Shown piece by piece: positions 39,088-43,569 of a DNA stretch of 43,569 nt (the stretch's first letter is position 1; each line of letters starts with the position of its first letter). Below the pieces are notes generated by a model. It was not told the origin of the DNA and did not search any database. It saw nothing but the letters and a program-made list of their open reading frames with translations. The stretch spans positions 1 to 43,569 of the forward strand of contig JAFTZQ010000023.1 of assembly GCA_017464475.1 (NCBI GenBank), read 5' to 3'. The position numbers and the translations under genes were made by a program. The DNA is from Paludibacteraceae bacterium (GTDB lineage: Bacteria > Bacteroidota > Bacteroidia > Bacteroidales > Paludibacteraceae).

Positions 39088-39261
39088 ATGAAAGAGCAAG
39101 TTTTAGCTGCCATGCGTGCAGCAGGCAAGCCTGTTTCGGCTGGCGAAGTGACAGCCGCTCTCGGCGCAGACCGCAAAGAGGTGGACAAAGTCTTCGCTGA
39201 ACTCAAGAAAGAAGGCGCCATCGTTTCGCCGGTACGCTGTAAGTGGGCTCCGGCCAACTAA
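39088..39261 (+). CDS. 57-residue winged-helix-like protein
   Basis: A short gene below usual ORF size limits. MKEQVLAAMRAAGKPVSAGE, VTAALGADRKEVDKVFAELK, KEGAIVSPVRCKWAPAN reads as a compact helix-turn-helix plus wing (residues 3-50), like small DNA-binding proteins of the ArsR/MarR type. A good coding pattern, a clean stop, the 48-bp gap and the position in the oxidative-stress operon support it. It may regulate the operon; the single Cys51 could be redox-sensitive. Both statements are inference. Confidence 0.65.
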   Translation: MKEQVLAAMRAAGKPVSAGEVTAALGADRKEVDKVFAELKKEGAIVSPVRCKWAPAN

Positions 39262-39269
39262 ATGACCAA

Positions 39270-39507
39270 ATGGTAAATTTAATTGGTCTTCTCATCCCGT
39301 TTTTGGGCACAATGCTCGGCTCGGCGTTTGTCTTCTTCATGAAGAAAGACATGCCCGACCGCCTGCAAAAAGCCCTGCTGGGATTCGCTTCAGGAGTGAT
39401 GGTAGCGGCCTCTGTCTGGTCGCTACTCATTCCTGCTATCGAAGCATTCCAACCTCTCCACCATCGGCTTTGTCCTCATGATGGTCCTCGATGTGGTGTT
39501 GGGTTGA
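39270..39507 (+). pseudogene. ZIP-family metal transporter with internal deletion
   Basis: The frame opens MVNLIGLLIPFLGTMLGSAF, 'FFMKKDMPDRLQKALLGFASGVMVAASVWSLLIPAIE', the typical ZIP/GufA N-terminus. At about 39441-39450 the family pattern breaks, and only a different frame continues with NLSTIGFVLMMVLDVVLG and a stop at 39507, the typical ZIP C-terminus. About 170 residues are missing between the two. This is a deletion with frameshift; the protein would lack its metal site. It would have formed part of the operon. Confidence 0.75.
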
Positions 39508-39543
39508 CACGTTAAACCGTTAAATTGTTAAAATGCAAATACC

Positions 39544-40221
39544 ATGACCCTCAAACTTTTCTTTCAGGCTCTGACGAAGTTCCTTGCCGGCTTATTATTG
39601 GTCGGTTTGCTGCTGTTTGTACCGGCCGGCACGTTCGATTACCCGCAGGCGTGGCGGCTCATCGGGCTGTTGTTCACGCCGATGCTTATCGCGGGTGCCT
39701 GGCTCATGTGTAATCAGCCGGAACTGCTACGCAGACGGTTGAGCGCAAAAGAGGAACAGCACGAACAGAAATGGGTCGTGGCTTTGAGCGGATTGCTTTT
39801 TGTGGCGATGTTCGTTGTGGCAGGGCTTGGCCGTCGTTTCGGTTGGTACATGCTGCCTGACTACGACTGGATTACGTACCCTGTTATCGCGCTTTTTCTC
39901 ATAGGCTATGGGCTCTATTTCCAAGTGCTCCGCGAAAACGTGTGGCTCTCACGAACCATCGAAGTACAGCACGACCAGAAGGTCATTGACACAGGGCTGT
40001 ACGGCAAAGTCCGCCATCCGATGTATGCGGCTACGCTGCTGCTTTTCCTGAGTATGCCGCTGGTGTTGTGCTCGCCGTGGGCGTTTGCTGTCATGCTGCT
40101 GTATATCCCGATAATCGCACTCCGTATCCGCAACGAGGAGCAGGTGCTTGAACGAGACCTGAAAGGCTACAAAGAATACAAGCAGCAGGTCCGTTATAAG
40201 GTCATTCCGTATATTTGGTAA
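39544..40221 (+). CDS. Isoprenylcysteine/phospholipid methyltransferase-like membrane protein
   Basis: A 225-residue protein with five to six TM helices. The C-terminal ICMT/PEMT signature is clear: DTGLYGKVRHPMYAATLLLF and RIRNEEQVLERDLKGYKEYK followed by VRYKVIPYIW (SAM-binding site and catalytic loop). It would methylate a membrane-embedded substrate with S-adenosylmethionine. The hydrolase gene starts one base after its stop, so the two are co-translated. Confidence 0.85.
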   Translation: MTLKLFFQALTKFLAGLLLVGLLLFVPAGTFDYPQAWRLIGLLFTPMLIAGAWLMCNQPELLRRRLSAKEEQHEQKWVVALSGLLFVAMFVVAGLGRRFGWYMLPDYDWITYPVIALFLIGYGLYFQVLRENVWLSRTIEVQHDQKVIDTGLYGKVRHPMYAATLLLFLSMPLVLCSPWAFAVMLLYIPIIALRIRNEEQVLERDLKGYKEYKQQVRYKVIPYIW

Positions 40222-40222
40222 G

Positions 40223-40960
40223 ATGAACTTCCAACTCTTCGGCACAGAAAAATCCCCGACTTTGCTGCTCATTCCCGGCTTGGGAGTGTCGTACGAGATC
40301 TTCCTTCCGCTCATTCGCCTGACGGAAGACCGTTTCCGTATCATCGCCGCCGAAGTGGACGGTTTCACCCTCGGCAAGCACACCCGTTTCACCTCCGTGG
40401 ACGACCAAGCCGCACAAGTCATCGCCTATATAAAAGACCATTTCGATGGACATCTGGATTGCGCTTACGGGCTCTCGCTGGGCGGTAAGATCCTCTCGCG
40501 TATCTTGGAGCGTAACGAGTTAACCATCGACCATGCCATCCTCGATGCCGCGCCTCTGCTGCCTTTGCCCCGATGGCTCGTCAATCCGCTCCGTTACTAC
40601 CAGGCGGCGAATGTCTGGACCTGCTACCACTGGACGGGCTTCTGGAAAGCACTCTTCCGCTCGCACTATTTCGACGTCCTGCTGGACGAGTGCAAGAAGG
40701 TCTGGCGCTTCGGCGGAACGCAGGCAGTCGTGGACGGCTATAAATCCGTCTATACCAACCGCCTCAACGCCATCCACGGCGCGGACATCCATTTCTGGTA
40801 CGGCACCAAAGAAGCTTTTGTCGCCAAACCGCAGGTGCGCCATCTCCTCTCCCTCTGCCCGCAAGCCCACATCGAAGTCTTCCCGGGCATGAACCACGGA
40901 CAACTCCTCATCGACCACCCCGAAGAAATAGCCAAACGAATCCAAACTATGGCACAGTAA
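40223..40960 (+). CDS. Alpha/beta-hydrolase
   Basis: A 245-residue cytoplasmic protein. LLLIPGLGVSYEIF gives the oxyanion region, AYGLSLGGKI the nucleophile elbow (S85, G-x-S-x-G-G), and FPGMNHGQLLIDHPEEI the catalytic His. The cap region between residues 110 and 170 is aromatic-rich. Esterase or lipase-type activity; substrate unknown. Adjacent to and probably coupled with the ICMT-like gene. Confidence 0.85.
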   Translation: MNFQLFGTEKSPTLLLIPGLGVSYEIFLPLIRLTEDRFRIIAAEVDGFTLGKHTRFTSVDDQAAQVIAYIKDHFDGHLDCAYGLSLGGKILSRILERNELTIDHAILDAAPLLPLPRWLVNPLRYYQAANVWTCYHWTGFWKALFRSHYFDVLLDECKKVWRFGGTQAVVDGYKSVYTNRLNAIHGADIHFWYGTKEAFVAKPQVRHLLSLCPQAHIEVFPGMNHGQLLIDHPEEIAKRIQTMAQ

Positions 40961-41006
40961 TTGTTCTGATAAAAGCAAAATGTTTAACCCTCAAAATCAT
41001 CGCTTT

Positions 41007-41624
41007 ATGAGAACCAAACTGCTTACCCTTTGCTTCGCCCTGATGGCAAGCCTGACGATGTCCGCGCAGTATGTGGTGTCGGACAAGTACGACCTCTGGT
41101 TCGAGGACACCAACAACGAGATGACCACCCGCAAACCGGAGTATTGCACCGAACACTACCAGGACCTTCGCAACGGCTGCCAGGTCCGCCTCTCCGGCAA
41201 AAAGGTCTATATCTACCGCAACGGCTATTCCATCCTCTATGGCGATGAGATCAACGTGCTCTACAACGGCTATTACCGCGTCCGCCGGGGCAACACATGG
41301 TATCTCGCGGACGAAGACGGCTACCTCGTCAGCGGCATCTACGGCAAAGAAATACGGTATTATCCGTTTGGCTATGTTACCGTGCAACGCTCTTCCGGCT
41401 ACTGGGACATCTACCATTGTTCGGGGCGCAAAGTAGAAACCTATTCCTATGAGCTTCCGGCAATGTTCGGAAACGGCTTTTTCTGCGTCAAACAAGGCAC
41501 ATGGTGGTATGCTGTGGATCAAAACGGCGACAAAATCTCCGGCGTCTATGGAGACCAAATCTTCCTCTTGAACGACGGTCGCTGGAAATGCATCCGCGGC
41601 AGCTATGTGCAATATGTAGAGTGA
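41007..41624 (+). CDS. Secreted WG-repeat-like protein
   Basis: A 205-residue protein with a signal peptide (MRTKLLTLCFALMASLTMSA) and a body of about six short beta-repeats of the WG type (NTWYLADEDGYLVSGIYGKE, GYWDIYHCSGRKVETYSYE, TWWYAVDQNGDKISGVYGDQ). Such repeats form beta-structures of unknown ligand; the protein is probably periplasmic or surface-exposed. The start at 41007 matches the signal peptide; the in-frame ATG at 40980 would put nine polar residues before it. Confidence 0.75.
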   Translation: MRTKLLTLCFALMASLTMSAQYVVSDKYDLWFEDTNNEMTTRKPEYCTEHYQDLRNGCQVRLSGKKVYIYRNGYSILYGDEINVLYNGYYRVRRGNTWYLADEDGYLVSGIYGKEIRYYPFGYVTVQRSSGYWDIYHCSGRKVETYSYELPAMFGNGFFCVKQGTWWYAVDQNGDKISGVYGDQIFLLNDGRWKCIRGSYVQYVE

Positions 41625-41670
41625 TTCTTCCGCCAAAATCGCAGATTTCTGTCATTTTTGAACGATTTTA

Positions 41671-41702
41671 TTTGCATAATTCATAAAAAAGTAGTACTTT
41701 TG
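41671..41702 (+). promoter_or_regulatory. Promoter of the Fic gene
   Basis: TTTGCATAATTC (-33), 20 bp, TACTTTTG then CACCCG; a 48-nt leader with GTTACA/TGTAAC half-sites at 41714-41729. Confidence 0.8.
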
Positions 41703-41750
41703 CACCCGAAATAGTTACACTACTGTAACCTTTTAATCAAAAATTGAATT

Positions 41751-42824
41751 ATGAAGCAAGTCAGTTTTAAGAAAGCAATCAAAGCGTGGCAGGGGATTCA
41801 GCCTGTCTCTGACAGAGACCGCGAGAGGCTGAGTCGCCGTTTTACGATTGACTACAACTACAACAGCAACCATATCGAAGGCAACACGCTGACCTATGGT
41901 CAGACGGAGATATTATTGCTGTTCGGCAAGATTGTCGGCGAAGCCACGGTCCGCGATGTGCAGGAAATGACCGCAAGTAATGTCGGCTTGAAGATGATGA
42001 GCGAAGAAGCGAAACTGCCAGACATGCCCCTCACCCAGAACTTCATCCGCACTTTGCACAAGACACTTCTGCGCGAAGATTACACCGTCTATCGCAATCT
42101 CCCCGGAGGCATGCAAACGAGTTACACCATCCATGCCGGACAATACAAGACCCGCCCGAATAGTGTGATTACGCGCTACGGAGACCGTTTTGAATACGCC
42201 TCGCCGGAAGAAACGCCCGCTCTGATGACCGACCTCATAAACTGGTACAATTCCGAGGAGGAACTGGGACGATTGTCGCCTGTTGAGTTGGCGGCGCTCT
42301 TCCACTATCGCTATATTCGCATCCACCCCTTCGAGGATGGCAACGGACGTATTGCGCGACTGTTGGTCAATTATATTCTCTCGCGTCACGATCTGCCGAT
42401 GATTGTAGTCCGCAGCCGCAAGAAACAGGAATATCTGGAAGCGCTTCACCAAGCGGATTTGAATGTGGGTGTTATCCCAAGTCAAGGAGCGCACGCTTCC
42501 CTTGAAAACATAGAGCCTTTTGTGCAATATTTCCATAAACTGGTAGCCAACGAGATTTACAATGACTATCTTTTTGTGACCCGCAAAGAGGAAAACGTCT
42601 GGTGGTATGACGGAGAGATGATTGAGTTCCGTACGCCGAATTATGCCAAACTGCTACGGTTGATGCGGACGCAGCCTGTATTGACACTGGAAGACATGAC
42701 GGAGGAACTGGGTATCAGTATGACCGCCGTACGGAAATTAGTCAACCAACTGATAGAAAAAAACTACGTCGAGAAGAACGAAAAAGACAGTTCCTGGCGT
42801 GTAATCATTACCCCCTCCGTATGA
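41751..42824 (+). CDS. Fic-family AMPylase, self-inhibited class II type
   Basis: A 357-residue protein. An N-terminal inhibitory motif (SNHIEGN, S39-x3-E43-G-N45) precedes the Fic core with HPFEDGNGRIAR (H192, D196, N198, R200) and the flap region upstream. A C-terminal winged helix (about 290-357, LTLEDMTEELGISMTAVRKL, VNQLIEKNYVEKNE) suggests DNA binding or autoregulation. It transfers AMP, or another nucleotide moiety, to a protein hydroxyl; the inhibitory helix suppresses basal activity. It is monocistronic. Members with this layout (Fic/DOC-wHTH) are also proposed in defence. Confidence 0.9.
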   Translation: MKQVSFKKAIKAWQGIQPVSDRDRERLSRRFTIDYNYNSNHIEGNTLTYGQTEILLLFGKIVGEATVRDVQEMTASNVGLKMMSEEAKLPDMPLTQNFIRTLHKTLLREDYTVYRNLPGGMQTSYTIHAGQYKTRPNSVITRYGDRFEYASPEETPALMTDLINWYNSEEELGRLSPVELAALFHYRYIRIHPFEDGNGRIARLLVNYILSRHDLPMIVVRSRKKQEYLEALHQADLNVGVIPSQGAHASLENIEPFVQYFHKLVANEIYNDYLFVTRKEENVWWYDGEMIEFRTPNYAKLLRLMRTQPVLTLEDMTEELGISMTAVRKLVNQLIEKNYVEKNEKDSSWRVIITPSV

Positions 42825-42870
42825 TTTTAATGTGCTTGTCTTGTAAATCTACCCTAAAATAGCGGTCAAT

Positions 42871-42969
42871 CCGCCTAAAAACCGCCTAAAAACTGCAGTA
42901 ATCCTGCTGTCAAACACGTAAACGACACGTAAACGACACGTAAACGAGACGTAATCGACACGTAATCGG
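42871..42969. repeat. 11-bp tandem repeats downstream of the Fic gene
   Basis: CCGCCTAAAAA occurs twice (42871-42892). Then CACGTAAACGA occurs three times perfectly and twice with changes (42915-42969). All are 11-bp units. Confidence 0.85.
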
Positions 42970-43037
42970 AAGCCGACGACTACGGGAGAACCTCGTGTAG
43001 TGTACCCCGTTTTTTTGGACACTTTAATTGATTTATT

Positions 43038-43569
43038 ATGAGAAAGAAAGTGCCCTTGGAGGTCAAAATGGAAGCGTTAAAAATGCTTCAGAGCGGCGAA
43101 TCCGCTCATGCAGTAAGCAAACAGTTAAGAATCGGACTCGGCGAGTTGCAGACCTGGCTCCTGATCTACGCCAAAGAAGGCGAGCGCGGTCTGGCAGCGT
43201 ACCCTAAAAACATCTGCACAGGTGCGATAAAAGACAAAATTATTTGCACATATCGTCAAAAAAGAGTACCTTTGCACACGCTAAGCGCCAAATACAGCGT
43301 TCCTTACTCGTCGGTATGCCGTTGCATATCGACCTACAAGCGCAAGGGAAATGCAGGCGTTGAAGGCGCAGTAATAGATATAATGGAAGTTATGAGATCA
43401 GGTGACACCTTGGAAGAAGCATTGACGAAAGCTGAGCTTAAACAAAAGCTCAAGGAGGCGTTAAACGAGAACGAGTACCTCAAAGCGGAGAATGCCTTGT
43501 TAAAAAAAGTAAAGGCCTTAATGGAAGCAGAAGAGCGCAGGAACAGTCGCTCGCGCAGGCCATCCAATC
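43038..43569 (+). CDS. IS3-family transposase OrfA, partial
   Basis: Open to the window end, 177 residues seen. Two helix-turn-helix units: VKMEALKMLQSGESAHAVSK and, near residues 72-105, a second (LHTLSAKYSVPYSSVCRCIS), then a leucine-zipper coiled coil (LKQKLKEALNENEYLKAENA, LLKKVKALMEAEE). This is the IS150-type OrfA arrangement: DNA binding to the terminal repeats plus multimerisation, normally fused to the DDE domain of OrfB by -1 frameshifting. A promoter-like sequence lies inside the frame (43243-43274). The ATG at 43038 follows the terminal repeat. Confidence 0.75.
   Translation, partial: MRKKVPLEVKMEALKMLQSGESAHAVSKQLRIGLGELQTWLLIYAKEGERGLAAYPKNICTGAIKDKIICTYRQKRVPLHTLSAKYSVPYSSVCRCISTYKRKGNAGVEGAVIDIMEVMRSGDTLEEALTKAELKQKLKEALNENEYLKAENALLKKVKALMEAEERRNSRSRRPSN
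43243..43274 (+). promoter_or_regulatory. Promoter-like sequence inside OrfA
   Basis: TTTGCACATATC (-33, extended), 20 bp, TACCTTTG then CACACG: fits the consensus of the chromosomal promoters here, yet lies within in-frame OrfA codons. Confidence 0.6.

Larger units (their letters stand above)
42996..43569 (+). mobile_element. Left end of an IS3-family insertion sequence
   Basis: TGTAGTGTACCCCG followed by TTTTTTTGGACAC has the TG...CCCC...TGGACA form of IS3-type terminal repeats; an orfA gene follows. The right end lies outside the window, so target duplication cannot be checked. Confidence 0.7.

Overview
The window looks like a chromosome segment of a gut- or rumen-type Bacteroidales (Prevotella/Paludibacteraceae-like). 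The evidence is the many promoters of Bacteroidetes type (TTTG, about 20 bp, TAnnTTTG), an ECF sigma/FecR/STN operon, PCMD, DUF4248 and DUF1016 proteins, a TamB protein ending in an Omp85 barrel, and the near absence of Shine-Dalgarno sites. No tRNA gene, complete rRNA gene or CRISPR array was seen.

Layout. 1-1.2 kb: two secreted-protein genes (the first cut by the window edge) carrying heptanucleotide repeats. 1.3-4 kb: a phage-like cassette with a DUF4248 regulator, two paralogous small proteins (A, B) separated by a hairpin array, a holin-like membrane protein, a cloverleaf-shaped inverted-repeat region, and a DUF5675 protein fused to a spanin-like tail. 4-6.7 kb: a repeat-rich stretch in which two inverted copies of an element derived from 5S rRNA flank a nitroreductase gene; then a decayed paralog C and a phased hairpin array. 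6.7-10.4 kb: small envelope proteins, a rod-like structured RNA candidate, a DUF1016 nuclease and paralog D. 10.4-16.4 kb (minus strand): CE1-like esterase and PCMD protein, a GT4 glycosyltransferase, and the FecI-type sigma/FecR/STN-barrel operon. 16.7-23.6 kb: a mostly AT-rich island with a YiiX-like papain-fold protein, an AAA/DUF234 nuclease, a GHKL ATPase-nuclease and a SEFIR-domain protein (candidate defence operon), and an SDR. 23.8-24.4 kb: a third 5S-derived fragment next to a broken WYL regulator. 24.6-31.2 kb: Pif1-like helicase, ogt-GNAT-DUF1294 operon, HD-cupin fusion, Nudix hydrolase, Kef-type antiporter. 31.2-37.4 kb: an envelope operon including a 1603-residue TamB-Omp85 fusion. 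37.6-41.6 kb: glutathione peroxidase, ferritin-like, PNPOx-like, small winged-helix, dead ZIP transporter, ICMT-like methyltransferase, hydrolase and WG-repeat-like secreted protein. 41.7-43.6 kb: Fic protein, 11-bp tandem repeats and the left end of an IS3-family element that runs off the window.

The strongest leads are: (i) the four-member A-D protein family with its associated hairpin arrays; (ii) 5S-rRNA-derived dispersed repeats; (iii) the TamB-Omp85 single-chain envelope bridge; (iv) the GHKL-nuclease/SEFIR pair; (v) two large structured-RNA candidates at 2977-3101 and 8005-8167. All function statements rest on motif reading; no database search was possible.
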